Assembly (NCBI GenBank): GCA_937910385.1
Contig: CALEPT010000053.1
Coordinates: 1-10,083 of the forward strand
Source of the DNA: an uncultured Ruminococcus sp.
GTDB taxonomy: Bacteria > Bacillota > Clostridia > Oscillospirales > Ruminococcaceae
Reading direction: 5' to 3'
Length of the DNA stretch: 10,083 nt
Under the pieces are notes generated by a model, which was not told the DNA's origin, did no database searches, and saw only the letters and a program-made list of their open reading frames with translations. Positions 6,001-10,083 of the stretch are shown here, piece after piece (positions within the stretch are counted from its first letter, which is position 1; every line of letters begins with the position of its first letter). Position numbers and translations under genes: made by a program.

Positions 6001-8549
6001 TCCTGCCAGTTCTTTGTTACGCCAAGTTTTATTGTTTTTACATCAGACGGATCATCTCGTGTATAAGTCATACCATCTGTTGTTTTATGGTTGCCGCCAA
6101 AGTCATATCCGTTAGAGAACTTTACTGACGTTCCCTCCTGAACATCTGAAGTCAGGGCTGTTGAAGCATAATCAAAGTAAATATAATGATAATTACTTGC
6201 GTTTATATCAGAAGTAAATTCGATCTTGAAACTTACGGCATTTTCATCATCTGCCGCTTCTTCTCCTCCGGCAGTGTAGAAGGTGATCGTATACATATCG
6301 CTTGTCAAAGCAGTTCTTTCGCCCGTCGATGACTGCGCACCCTTGATGCTGTCGGATATTGATGTCCTTTGTGCAGGAGCTATAAAATGTCCGACGTCCA
6401 GATCAGATGTATACAATGTATCTTCGTAGGTATCTCCCGCCGCGAATCCGGCGTCTTTAGTGATAGATACATTCCAATAAAGTATCCTGTCATCTGTATC
6501 TTCATTACCCAACGAATAGTTGTTATTGTTGTCGGCATTGCCATAGGTCTTATCTGCTTCTATACGCTGCTGGATATCCCTGCCGTCACCGTCTGTAGCC
6601 GACATATTACCGTTATCATTTGTCGCAGTAGCGGTATTGGATACAGTTACTGTTTCGCCATTGTTATAAGCTTCCCAATCTGCGTCTGAAAGGCTGTCTT
6701 CGATAGTAGTGTCATAGTACAGCTTTATCTTGTTGACGATATTATTACCGGCAAGCGTTTCATCATATGTAATGATTATACTGGTAGGGTCGTCAGGATC
6801 TTTTGTCAAAGTAAGATTGTAAGGGTTGTCACCCACGGTGCTGCCAAGACCTGTATCGCTGTAACCTGTATGGTAGTAATAGTTGAAGCCTATATTTGCG
6901 ATATCAGTATTTGTCAGATTCGCAAATGCATCATCTGTTATCTTGTAGCCGTTTATGCTTTCCTTGCTGCTCCAGTCGCCGTTTTCTCCGTTTGCAGTAA
7001 GAGTAAACTGCCACTGAACATATCCTGTCTCCTGGTTAAGGTTTTCGAGCTCTTTCTTGAACGAAAGCTCGTGACTATAATTAACAGTGCCCTGTCCGGG
7101 AGTTTCAGGAATATCATCGTCTCTCTCAGCTTTTACATGATTTGTTACATACTGATTTGATCCGCTTGCTGTATAAGAGAAGCCCGCCACGAACTGTACA
7201 GTCACAGCCGAAGGGATCGAATCATCATCAGCGAATGTAATTGTATTTCCACTTACGGTATACTTGCTGCTGTCAATGAGCGCTCCCGTCGTCCTATCAT
7301 AAACCGTAACCGAGGAGCCGAATGAAGTGTCCACATCTGTTATGACCACGTTCTTCAGACTGCCGCCTGATTTATGGCTTACATCTATCGACCAGAGTAT
7401 CACGTCATTAACGCCTGAATTGATCTCGTAATCGGGTTTACCGCTTTTGCTGACATTAAGACCGTTCTCTATCTCGACCTCTGCCCCATCTGAGATAGGA
7501 GTAGATCCGTTAGTAATGGAAGCTGTATTATTGTATGTATCTCCGAGGGTCACGCCTGTCTGACGGTATGTGATCGTGATCGTCTCAGGATTTCCGGAGA
7601 ATGAAAGCGTTCCGTCGGTATTCTGAGTTACACTTCCTGACGGAGTAAATGTCAGATTTGACATTGAACTCCAGTCAATAGAATCTCCGCCGAGCGTATC
7701 CGTAAGAGTATACGTTGACATATCGACATAGCCGCTTGGATTGTTGATAGTTATCTGCCAGTCGATGTATATGCTGCCGTTGTCGCTTCCGACTATACCG
7801 TCCTTTGATATTGACGGCTTGGAATCGTCAAACTCAAGAGTGATCTCAGCACTTCCTATATGGATTGTCTTATCACCGTCAGCATCTTCGGCACGAGAAA
7901 CATTACCGCTGAATCCGATCGTACCTTTGAGTCCGTTGCTGCTTGCAAGATAGTTGATATAATCGTCGGTGTAGTGGATCACTATCAGCCCATCCGAAGA
8001 GATCGAATAGTAGCCCGAAACCTTGGTAGTGCTCCATGAGGCATCTGTAACGGTCATATTTTCTCCGAAATAACTATTACTCAGCTGTACATCCGCATCT
8101 ATCTGATAATAAACATAATGGCTGGTGAGAATGTCCTGAAGCTCTTCCTTAGAGAACTCATAGTTCAGATCAATATTGAGCATAGCAGGATCTGCCGCTC
8201 CTACATCGATTGTCAAAGCCGAACCATTCTCACTGGTATATGTATTACCGCCGGTAGTGATCGAAGCCTTGGTTATATTAGCCGACATATCCTTTGCGCC
8301 CGAGGGTATTGCAGTCACCGGGGTATCGAACCACGGATTGTCATCGCCTTTCAGCGACATCAGCTCTGCTGACGGATCAATGCTGATATTTGCCCCTGCA
8401 TTTTTAGTAAGTGCAATACCGGGAAGATCCATAGCATAAGGTATGATAAAAGCGATAACCATAGAGAGAGCGGTTACAAACGCTGCAAATCTGGTATTTC
8501 TTTTCTTATTGACGAGCATCTGCTTAACTCTCATATTTAAATTTTTCAA
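1..8549 (-). CDS. Giant multidomain Cna_B/SpaA surface protein with an embedded SGNH hydrolase (C-terminus off the window)
   Basis: This is one open frame of 2849 codons from a TTG at 8549 to base 3, with no stop, running off the left edge. It is probably an exported, wall-associated adhesin or carbohydrate-processing fibre. Residues 1-46 form a basic and hydrophobic export signal. Residues about 50-836 are fibrillar adhesin-like beta domains. Cna_B-1 is 837-957, followed by more adhesin-like sequence to about 1390 with a foreign beta insert at 1211-1311. A SpaA-like domain is 1403-1546, and Cna_B-3 and -4 are 1547-1685 and 1687-1807. Cna_B-5 (1814-2007) holds an Ig-like insert, Cna_B-6 (2009-2398) holds an SGNH hydrolase, and Cna_B-7 starts at 2400 and is interrupted by Ig, Big_2 and carbohydrate-binding-like domains. 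The TTG start is chosen because AGGAG lies 10 nt upstream, whereas the ATG at 8534 is 25 nt from it. It lies 46 nt behind the signal peptidase gene, in the same operon. Only four cysteines occur (996, 1281, 1309, 2265). Substrate, ligand and anchoring mode are unknown. The frame is certain; domain names rest on motif reading. Confidence 0.93.
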   Translation of the reverse strand, partial: MKNLNMRVKQMLVNKKRNTRFAAFVTALSMVIAFIIPYAMDLPGIALTKNAGANISIDPSAELMSLKGDDNPWFDTPVTAIPSGAKDMSANITKASITTGGNTYTSENGSALTIDVGAADPAMLNIDLNYEFSKEELQDILTSHYVYYQIDADVQLSNSYFGENMTVTDASWSTTKVSGYYSISSDGLIVIHYTDDYINYLASSNGLKGTIGFSGNVSRAEDADGDKTIHIGSAEITLEFDDSKPSISKDGIVGSDNGSIYIDWQITINNPSGYVDMSTYTLTDTLGGDSIDWSSMSNLTFTPSGSVTQNTDGTLSFSGNPETITITYRQTGVTLGDTYNNTASITNGSTPISDGAEVEIENGLNVSKSGKPDYEINSGVNDVILWSIDVSHKSGGSLKNVVITDVDTSFGSSVTVYDRTTGALIDSSKYTVSGNTITFADDDSIPSAVTVQFVAGFSYTASGSNQYVTNHVKAERDDDIPETPGQGTVNYSHELSFKKELENLNQETGYVQWQFTLTANGENGDWSSKESINGYKITDDAFANLTNTDIANIGFNYYYHTGYSDTGLGSTVGDNPYNLTLTKDPDDPTSIIITYDETLAGNNIVNKIKLYYDTTIEDSLSDADWEAYNNGETVTVSNTATATNDNGNMSATDGDGRDIQQRIEADKTYGNADNNNNYSLGNEDTDDRILYWNVSITKDAGFAAGDTYEDTLYTSDLDVGHFIAPAQRTSISDSIKGAQSSTGERTALTSDMYTITFYTAGGEEAADDENAVSFKIEFTSDINASNYHYIYFDYASTALTSDVQEGTSVKFSNGYDFGGNHKTTDGMTYTRDDPSDVKTIKLGVTKNWQDSKNAFGGRPDTITVKIYQAEANADGTLPDTPVWTEFGEYTLSASSSNAQDGYTLDDDFPQWKYENETVTKYYYKIEEVTDASSGYTLTYTSDPVAATSNGNFTLTNKSDQDFGKVAVDSSGNRITQIDSGSIPIATVNIDGTPTKCYMFRWNILMNKAKSSETYIDTLPDNAVYITGEDSSLSDYKPTISWGSYTVDFYSSSWAGTASADGTTLTVTMYDDPDTFTYYTAIPVSKLSQSLNEDGKLVNKVSKNGTEYSASVGITGESTEIDDDLITKQAYKGAVGGYLNYSIDINPNGKKLSNTGMIDITDAVSFDGGSKTLDDLDLTLYSINVYPIVDGVVDESSPLSGGDYSYTIDYIEAGTEPEFDIVELPGTTLNNTGDSYVISLDSSKKLKKIILYLDRESIGNDYHQVSIDYTYLQVNGTDSVSCTYDSAMTSLTVTKRSGSNPILITKIEACYEYTPRIAVLNISVPDQQAYRIVYTYAVTGWEVGDTLKFSNSASFEADNGSGETSTNSQDMNTTSSATSEAERYPEIYKTDVSNYAMNYLSSTFKVAKYVEGKWVYASNVETIETADSTYRKFTFPSSPYTNYAESDDMYPAAAADLVFAATDDTSTVNDKEDVHTFDLSEHTLYKFVEVTAPENYRQPNWSNGLSGNEEFIFYYDYDEYSGTIPDDANGKVKSILKNSTINITNNQNIELSAEKSFSGSTENLPDESQVVLGLYWSTSKKGTNLRLVSSDDIDVPATFQATQTITYKNDGSGTSASWSDLPSGKNGTPIYYFVREISYTDKNGVTYTYDEATGKYLNGTEEGPFKPVYTKNGTNTDGTVIEVNNSEGIMVRKLWVDLNGKEVTPPNEAGSTTEKMAVGFTVYGIKGTTRTKLVLPVTELTYDDNYEYILPETVTDEAGNTYDLSYFDNFEVAEKLTTDQQLALYGRYTSETTRKISDGTGVLEIINTSLSSSTTNAIVQKVWSDNGEDHSEDSITVMLVQSTLSNLTSTQLENIANGAAIAGVYTGSSIKSSDDVRLIEKGKTWSHTYDSEITTVESDGSGIISISHEGNTLTITGSSLGSADVTVTFSDGSTAEFKASVIEYETTLGKQEDDSVVWKKTWTDLPYSDGNNTNYYYYVVEKVVPDDYSVAYKKTTTSAGQSTTITNSIPTQLVIKKNWVDSAGNVIITDETSSDYNEAMASALPDEITVQVYQKLRTETVGGSSQTTEKPNNLKIVALGDSITNGSFNGVAESDRYWAKLQQMLRDNDFTNAAVSNYGIDGNEIQDMIDRLDQISFSGVTKLNLLAGTNDVLHGKSSGASDRFETLVRAIFTKADAAGITDFELYVGTIPYITILSWFQYPNANPTQAQANALVDAYNTAIIQVVNDLIDEGYNITLVDVNSAVDVIDSSGNALGETETMLADGCHPNAEGYAAIAAAFFNAINAKYTSGSETITNPTNISMPGEDADISSQFSGTLYGTYTLSKSDGYKLALDELPEKNSLGVEYVYYIKEQGTHVLSGDGTYYTLSGDSNKYIEAVTYANNGQLAGESGTVTITNKIKTIGISVKKTWNDEEDHSADEITVRIHRETVADSSSAQQNSLTLALSEEAGSTISIPVSSAGYTITSNKPVNASVDGTAINTPTTDSSKKTWTITPAAGASVGDTATITFTDADDQTIALTVQIVDDPQLTLTLNNTTVTAGEATPSIASIMFTPPGGAETALSASDANVSFTSSNTNVITIDENGVMTVVNGGTANITAHYLYNGETLDSNAVSVTVDLPDFTADDIEIAEGESAQISITPSYGTFTYQSNDTSVATVDSDGNVTGVAAGSTTITITRTEDNTSHDITVTVQSSAVTGTLTPYGSLTFDTDKELGELVLTYTDQGTWGGSFVNITSESGTNTQFKIGFYGQNYSGTDLTIEDGSQVLTATKNGITATINDDNSGTNPRTQSVTITFPSGYKASSISVDTTYNNSMASVAYALTYASPSSLQSAPRKLSQQSPSLTQSSA
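10..73 (-). repeat. Short in-frame tandem repeat, Ser/Gln/Pro linker
   Basis: On the plus strand GATTGC occurs at 10, 28 and 55, each followed by a GAAGGT or GAGGTG block. Units are 18, 27 and 18 nt, all multiples of three. The first and third units share 14 of 18 bases. In the gene's frame they encode a SPSSLQ / SAPRKLSQQ / SPSLTQ pattern, a flexible linker. The repeat may continue beyond base 1. Confidence 0.5.
83..470 (-). other. Carbohydrate-binding-like beta domain with AT-rich codons
   Basis: Residues about 2694-2823 follow the second Big_2 domain. The segment is rich in Thr, Ser, Gly, Asn and aromatic residues (QGTWGGSF, FKIGFYGQNYSGT), with strands such as QSVTITFPSGYKASSISV near its end. 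That fits a beta-sandwich carbohydrate-binding domain; no family is recognised. From about base 415 leftward codons become AT-rich (ACA, AAT, GGT, CCA, ATT), unlike the Big_2 domains just upstream. It may be part of a larger insert into Cna_B-7. Confidence 0.45.
480..1349 (-). other. Start of Cna_B domain 7, then an Ig-like and two Big_2-like domains
   Basis: Residues 2400-2427 (ISVKKTW, Trp2410; EITVRIHR) are the first two strands of another Cna_B domain. Its Glu and Asn strands are not in the window. Residues about 2439-2526 form an Ig-like domain ending in IALTVQIVDD. Residues about 2529-2616 form a Big_2-like domain containing SNTNVITIDENGVMTVV. Residues about 2619-2692 form a clear Big_2 domain containing SNDTSVATVDSDGNVTGVAA and ending DITVTVQ. 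Big_2 domains are common spacers or binding modules in bacterial surface proteins. Confidence 0.7.
1357..2525 (-). other. Cna_B domain 6, split by the SGNH hydrolase
   Basis: Residues 2009-2398. The N-terminal half runs from TQLVIKKNWVDS (Trp2018) to ITVQVYQ (ending at Gln2053) and then a Thr/Ser linker. After the hydrolase the host resumes near residue 2313 with the segment FSGTLYGTYTLSKSDGYKL, then YVYYIKEQG with the Glu, and closes with TVTITNK (Asn2397). Joined, the halves match the order of motifs in the uninterrupted Cna_B-1. Confidence 0.7.
1685..2334 (-). other. SGNH/GDSL hydrolase domain nested inside Cna_B domain 6
   Basis: Residues about 2073-2288. Block I is KIVALGDSITNG with nucleophile Ser2081. 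The block II region is SNYGIDGNEI, with Gly2118 or Gly2121 as oxyanion candidate. Block III is LLAGTNDV, with Asn2149. Block V is DGCHPNAEGY, with Asp2263 and His2266. All catalytic positions of the SGNH family are present, so the domain should be active as an esterase or deacetylase. The spacing and the DGxHPNxxGY ending resemble carbohydrate esterase family 3 acetylxylan esterases, but a peptidoglycan or other ester substrate is equally possible. Host Cna_B sequence flanks it on both sides: IKKNW and ITVQVYQ before, then GTLYGTYTLS, EYVYYIKEQ and TVTITNK (Asn2397) after. Confidence 0.85.
2525..3110 (-). other. Cna_B domain 5 with an Ig-like domain inserted
   Basis: Residues 1814-2007. The host half has AIVQKVW (Lys1820) and SITVMLVQ (1833-1840). 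It resumes with VVWKKTWTDLPY, YYYYVVEKV and TTITNS (Asn2006). Between them residues 1876-1944 form an Ig/Big_2-like unit with SEITTVESDGSGIISI, NTLTITGSSLGSADVTVTF and FKASVIEYE. The Asp-Gly turn and the G-S-x-L-G-x-A-x-V pattern are typical of Big_2 domains. The full unit is about 194 residues against about 120 for the uninterrupted copy. Confidence 0.65.
3131..3911 (-). other. Cna_B domains 3 and 4
   Basis: Domain 3 is residues 1547-1685, from IELSAEKSF to VIEVNNSE, with the Glu strand YYFVREIS. Domain 4 is residues 1687-1807, from IMVRKLWVD to LEIINTSL, with the strand NYEYILPE. Each has a Lys in strand one and an Asn in the last strand, as expected for isopeptide formation. Neither holds a large insert. 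They add length and rigidity to the stalk. Confidence 0.7.
3912..4343 (-). other. SpaA-like prealbumin-fold isopeptide domain
   Basis: Residues 1403-1546 begin with STFKVAKY, whose Lys (1404 or 1407) would be the crosslinking residue. The family signature strand FVEVTAPENY supplies the Glu, and the closing INITNNQ strand supplies Asn1544. This is the standard K/E/N arrangement of SpaA pilin domains. It lies at the junction between the adhesin-like part and the Cna_B array. Confidence 0.75.
4620..4919 (-). other. AT-rich beta-domain insert within an adhesin-like domain
   Basis: Residues 1211-1311 sit between YSYTIDY and YTPRIAVLNIS, which read as one host domain if joined. The insert has alternating hydrophobic strands (SYVISLDSSKKLKKIILYL, ILITKIEACYEY) and two of the protein's four cysteines (1281, 1309), which could form a disulfide. 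Its codons (TTA, CCA, GGT, AGG, ATT, TCT) differ from the flanks, which prefer ATC, CTG/CTT, CCG and GGC/GGA. It is a carbohydrate-binding-like beta sandwich by appearance only; I do not recognise the family. Confidence 0.5.
5680..6041 (-). other. Cna_B domain 1 (uninterrupted)
   Basis: Residues 837-957 form a complete Cna_B fold and serve as the reference for the split copies downstream. The first strand has VTKNW with the putative crosslinking Lys846. The second strand is ITVKIYQ. The strand YYYKIEEV supplies the catalytic Glu. The last strand FTLTNKS supplies Asn956. Established for the family: Lys and Asn form a spontaneous intramolecular isopeptide bond promoted by the Glu. Confidence 0.8.
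6045..8400 (-). other. Tandem fibrillar adhesin-like beta domains, N-terminal stalk
   Basis: Residues about 50-836 are beta-rich and hydroxyl- and acid-rich. They resemble the collagen-binding/DUF11-like domains of Gram-positive adhesins. Recognisable units start near residues 243 (SISKDGIVG), 359 (LNVSKSGKPDY), 496 (LSFKKELEN) and 664 (ADKTYGN). They end in strands of the type GDTYNNTASI, NQYVTNHVKA, VTVSNTATA and GTSVKFSNGYDF. Each unit opens with a Lys in a strand and closes with an Asn-containing strand, as in isopeptide-forming adhesin domains. The units are diverged in sequence, so no long DNA repeat is seen. Ligand binding cannot be told from sequence; a role as stalk or binding region is inference. 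Confidence 0.6.
8412..8549 (-). other. N-terminal export signal of the giant protein
   Basis: Residues 1-20 are strongly basic (K2, R7, K9, K15, K16, R17, R20). Residues 21-40 form a hydrophobic core (AAFVTALSMVIAFIIPYAM region), ending with a proline-containing boundary near P37 and P43. This is the layout of a long Gram-positive Sec signal peptide or signal anchor. A cleavage site is not obvious: the PYAM-D (residues 37-41) and IALTKNAGA stretches are candidates. The signal peptidase encoded just upstream is the natural enzyme to process it, which is inference. Confidence 0.75.
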
Positions 8550-8559
8550 CTTTAGCTCT

Positions 8560-8564
8560 CTCCT
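8560..8564 (-). promoter_or_regulatory. Ribosome binding site fixing a TTG start for the giant gene
   Basis: AGGAG (within AAAGGAGAGAG) lies 10 nt before the TTG at 8549. The downstream in-frame ATG at 8534 is too far away (25 nt). Starting at TTG adds the residues MKNLN to the basic N-terminus. Confidence 0.75.
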
Positions 8565-8595
8565 TTCGCAAGTTTTATAAACAATTGCCCAAAAA

Positions 8596-9177
8596 TCACA
8601 AATGACCGAATTGATCAAACGGCCATACTTCCATGAAGACTCTTCCTATGACGTTTTCTTCTGCAATACAGCCAACTGAAGTTGAACGGCTGTCAATAGA
8701 AACTGATCGGTGGTCTCCCATTACAAATATTCTGTTATCCGGAACCTGATAAGGAAGCTCGATATCGCATTCACCCAGCGCCAATTCGCTTACATAGGGT
8801 TCGTCAAGCTTCTGACCATTGACGAATACTGTTCCGTCCTGAGTGATATCAATAACATCGCCTGCAACTCCGATAACTCGTTTCAGCAGTACCTTATTAT
8901 TATAATAGAATGCTACGATATCACCTTTTTTGTAGTCTGAAAGCTTACTGCACAGGATAACCTCGTCATTTTGCAGAGTGGGAGTCATGCTCGTACCGGT
9001 AACTCTGAGCACCGGCATAAGCATAGTTGAGATGATCATTGCTATTGAAGCAACAACTATCAGAGATGCGACCGTACTTCTCAGCGTTGACATAAAATTC
9101 CGCCTGTACCTCAGTATCTTTAGCTCCTGCTCCAGCTGAAGGGCAGTCGGCAGATCAATATTCTTTTTATTCTCCAT
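8596..9177 (-). CDS. lepB: Type I signal peptidase (S26A family)
   Basis: A membrane-anchored serine protease that removes signal peptides from exported proteins at the outer membrane face. With the ATG start it is 193 residues, the usual size for Gram-positive enzymes. Residues 1-30 are cytoplasmic and charged, and about 34-54 form one transmembrane helix (VASLIVVASIAMIISTMLMP). The catalytic Ser63 is in GTSMTPTL and the general base Lys99 is in LLKRVIG. The conserved box MGDHRSVSIDSR is at 153-164, with His replacing the more usual Asn of GDNR. The ATG at 9177 overlaps the end of the coiled-coil gene by 11 nt, implying translational coupling. A GTG at 9192, preceded by GAGG only 3 nt away, is an alternative start adding five residues. 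The giant surface protein follows after 46 nt, so it is a likely main client (inference). Confidence 0.93.
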   Translation of the reverse strand: MENKKNIDLPTALQLEQELKILRYRRNFMSTLRSTVASLIVVASIAMIISTMLMPVLRVTGTSMTPTLQNDEVILCSKLSDYKKGDIVAFYYNNKVLLKRVIGVAGDVIDITQDGTVFVNGQKLDEPYVSELALGECDIELPYQVPDNRIFVMGDHRSVSIDSRSTSVGCIAEENVIGRVFMEVWPFDQFGHL

Positions 9178-9388
9178 GAGCTTGCTGCTCACCGTCCTCT
9201 TTCAAAGAGTTGTCTTCCGCCGTAACATTCGGATCTTCCTGTTCGCCTATTGCTTTGCCTATAAGCCTGTCGATACGTGATTCAAGTCTTTCATTTTCAG
9301 CGCGGAGATCATCTATCTCCTGACGCATATAGTAAAGTATCTCAATAAGCTCATCACGTCTGAGCTTGCGCAATTCTTTATCGGTCAT
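9167..9388 (-). CDS. Small coiled-coil protein, first gene of the surface-protein operon
   Basis: 73 residues starting MTDKELRKLRRDELIEILYY. The first 20 residues are charged and amphipathic. Residues about 22-45 (RQEIDDLRAENERLESRIDRL) have heptad-spaced Ile/Leu and look like a coiled coil. The tail is acidic and disordered. It has no signal peptide or membrane segment, so it should be cytosolic. The start is firm: AGGAGGA lies 8 nt before this ATG, whereas the frame's upstream extension to 9433 has no such site and adds unrelated sequence. Similar small proteins starting with a KELxKLxRxELIEI-type segment are common in Clostridia (family memory), without an established function known to me. 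Its position suggests a partner or regulator of the export genes, which is inference. Confidence 0.85.
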   Translation of the reverse strand: MTDKELRKLRRDELIEILYYMRQEIDDLRAENERLESRIDRLIGKAIGEQEDPNVTAEDNSLKEDGEQQAHGE

Positions 9389-9396
9389 ACTTTTTA

Positions 9397-9403
9397 TCCT
9401 CCT
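9397..9403 (-). promoter_or_regulatory. Strong ribosome binding site of the coiled-coil gene
   Basis: AGGAGGA with 8 nt spacing to the ATG at 9388 is a near-perfect Shine-Dalgarno sequence. It decides this start over the in-frame upstream candidate at 9433. Confidence 0.85.
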
Positions 9404-9437
9404 ATGTACAGAAACGACGAAGCAGACCAACATTAAT

Positions 9438-9476
9438 GCCTTACGCCACGAATTACATATAATTCAGACTAACGGC
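9438..9476 (-). promoter_or_regulatory. Leader stem-loop between promoter and first gene
   Basis: In the roughly 120-nt untranslated leader, GAATTA and TAATTC (9450-9465) form a perfect 6-bp stem with a 4-nt loop. An outer stem of GCC(G)TTA with TAAGGC, with one bulged G, can extend it across an internal loop. There is no U-tract after it, so it is not a plain terminator. It could stabilise the mRNA or bind a regulator. No known riboswitch is recognised. Confidence 0.35.
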
Positions 9477-9514
9477 TCCTGAGATTCGTCACTATTAACA
9501 TTTTCTACAATTGA

Positions 9515-9543
9515 ATTATAACATTGACTAACAAAAATGTCAA
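9515..9543 (-). promoter_or_regulatory. Sigma-A promoter of the three-gene operon
   Basis: TTGACA (9543-9538) and TATAAT (9520-9515) are separated by exactly 17 nt, a perfect consensus promoter reading leftward. Transcription should begin near 9508. It predicts strong constitutive transcription unless a repressor acts. No operator is identified. Confidence 0.85.
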
Positions 9544-9768
9544 GTATCGGGAGCTCATTTGCAGGCTTTAAATGTAAAAATCAGCATTTCAAACAAATAC
9601 ATCATGTATAATTTGTGCAACTGACAAATATCGTCCTCTAAAAAAGATTACAAAATGTAAAATTTTGGCAGTCATTTACAAACTATCGCAACAGAGCGTC
9701 ATACTTACTTAAAACAGCTTGGCAATCAAAAGCCTTGTTTTATCTCCGCGTCATTTTCTGATTATTTT
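9544..9768. other. AT-rich intergenic region without a gene
   Basis: No convincing coding frame is seen. The sequence AATGTAAAA occurs at about 9571-9579 and 9653-9661, with an inverted TTTACA at 9675-9680. CAAAAT-GTAAA-ATTTTG (9651-9667) is a small inverted repeat. These lie upstream of the promoter and could be protein-binding sites or merely AT-rich noise. Confidence 0.4.
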
Positions 9769-9804
9769 AACTAATAAAAGAACTCTGAGAATCAACTCAG
9801 AGCC
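9769..9804 (-). terminator. Intrinsic terminator of the lactate dehydrogenase gene
   Basis: CTCTGAG and CTCAGAG (9783-9789 and 9796-9802) form a perfect 7-bp stem with a 6-nt loop, extendable at its base. On the minus strand it is followed by the T-rich tract TTCTTTTATTAG. It begins 7 nt after the TGA stop and separates the dehydrogenase from the downstream operon. Confidence 0.85.
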
Positions 9805-9811
9805 CTTTATC

Positions 9812-10083
9812 TCACAGTTCAATCTGATCTATCACGTTTCTGAGTGCCTTGGCACTATTGTGAAGCTTTTCCACCTCTTCATCGGTAAGAGAGGGATTAA
9901 CTTCTCTTTCAATACCGTGGCGGCCGATAACCGCAGGAAGACTTAAGCAAACGTCCTCAATGCCGTATCTTCCGCTAATAAGAGTTGAAACAGTCATTAT
10001 GTTGTTCGCATCCCTGAGAATATTGTCACAGATCTTGTTCACAGTCAGAGCGATAGCGTAGAAGGTAGCACCCTTGCGCTTGA
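9812..10083 (-). CDS. ldh: L-lactate dehydrogenase, C-terminal part (5' end off the window)
   Basis: Ninety residues are visible before the TGA at 9812-9814; the gene enters from the right edge. The enzyme reduces pyruvate to L-lactate with NADH in the cytosol, regenerating NAD during fermentation. The visible part holds family landmarks of the substrate-binding domain: KGATFYAIALTVNKIC, the strand IMTVSTLISGRYGIEDVCLS, the LPAVIGRHGIE segment, and the C-terminal helix LTDEEVEKLHNSAKALRNVID. The KGAT and TVST motifs fit L-lactate rather than malate dehydrogenase, though the specificity residues are outside the window. The active-site Arg/His region is also not visible. A terminator follows directly, so it is not cotranscribed with the surface-protein operon. 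Confidence 0.88.
   Translation of the reverse strand, partial: KRKGATFYAIALTVNKICDNILRDANNIMTVSTLISGRYGIEDVCLSLPAVIGRHGIEREVNPSLTDEEVEKLHNSAKALRNVIDQIEL

Noticed and set aside
5822..6689. Plus-strand ORFs of about 97-106 codons, and similar ones across the left 8.5 kb
   Set aside because: All lie opposite the continuous minus-strand gene. Their products are Cys-, Arg- and Ile-rich without domains or ribosome binding sites, so they are shadows.
8574..8601. Promoter-like TTGTGA-N16-TATAAA just upstream of the giant gene
   Set aside because: Transcription would begin at about the ribosome binding site, leaving essentially no leader. The match is weak and sits in an AT-rich 46-nt gap within an operon.
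9389..9433. Upstream in-frame extension of the coiled-coil gene to 9433
   Set aside because: No ribosome binding site precedes it, while AGGAGGA sits exactly before the ATG at 9388 and lies within the would-be coding extension.
9719..9946. Plus-strand ORF across the lactate dehydrogenase end and its terminator
   Set aside because: It is antisense to a recognised conserved gene and passes through the terminator hairpin, with no family resemblance.
1..10083. CRISPR array, tRNA, rRNA or insertion sequence
   Set aside because: No regularly spaced palindromic repeats, tRNA-like cloverleaf, rRNA motif, transposase frame or terminal inverted repeats were seen.

Overview
The window comes from a low-to-moderate GC Gram-positive anaerobe. 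Protein style (long Cna_B/SpaA surface proteins, a type I signal peptidase with the GDHR variant of the usual box, a fermentative L-lactate dehydrogenase) and codon habits suggest a gut or rumen Clostridia member close to Ruminococcus. That placement is inference from family resemblance. All recognised genes lie on the minus strand.

Layout, read in the direction of transcription (right to left). (1) 10083-9812: the C-terminal 90 residues of an L-lactate dehydrogenase, followed by an intrinsic terminator at about 9769-9804. (2) 9768-9544: an AT-rich gap without a convincing gene. (3) 9543-9515: a perfect-consensus sigma-A promoter, then a leader of about 120 nt that can fold into a hairpin. 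(4) 9388-9167: a small coiled-coil protein. (5) 9177-8596: a membrane-anchored type I signal peptidase whose start overlaps the preceding gene. (6) 8549 to beyond base 1: one uninterrupted frame of at least 2849 codons encoding a giant secreted surface protein. Nearly every long plus-strand ORF in the left 8.5 kb is a shadow of this gene.

The giant protein is the centre of interest. After an export signal it has a chain of fibrillar adhesin-like beta domains, then at least seven Cna_B/SpaA-type domains that look able to form Lys-Asn isopeptide bonds. Several host domains appear split by other domains. One Cna_B domain contains an immunoglobulin-like domain. The next contains a complete SGNH/GDSL hydrolase with its catalytic motifs. 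The last one visible opens into one Ig-like domain, two Big_2-like domains and a carbohydrate-binding-like beta domain, and its second half must lie beyond base 1. An upstream adhesin-like domain also seems to hold a foreign beta domain. Two of these inserts have clearly more AT-rich codon use than the rest of the gene, as if acquired separately. This suggests a rigid, self-crosslinked stalk that carries exchangeable functional domains in its loops.

The three-gene operon (coiled-coil protein, signal peptidase, giant surface protein) suggests the peptidase helps export the surface protein. No sortase and no LPXTG motif is visible; the protein's C-terminus is outside the window.
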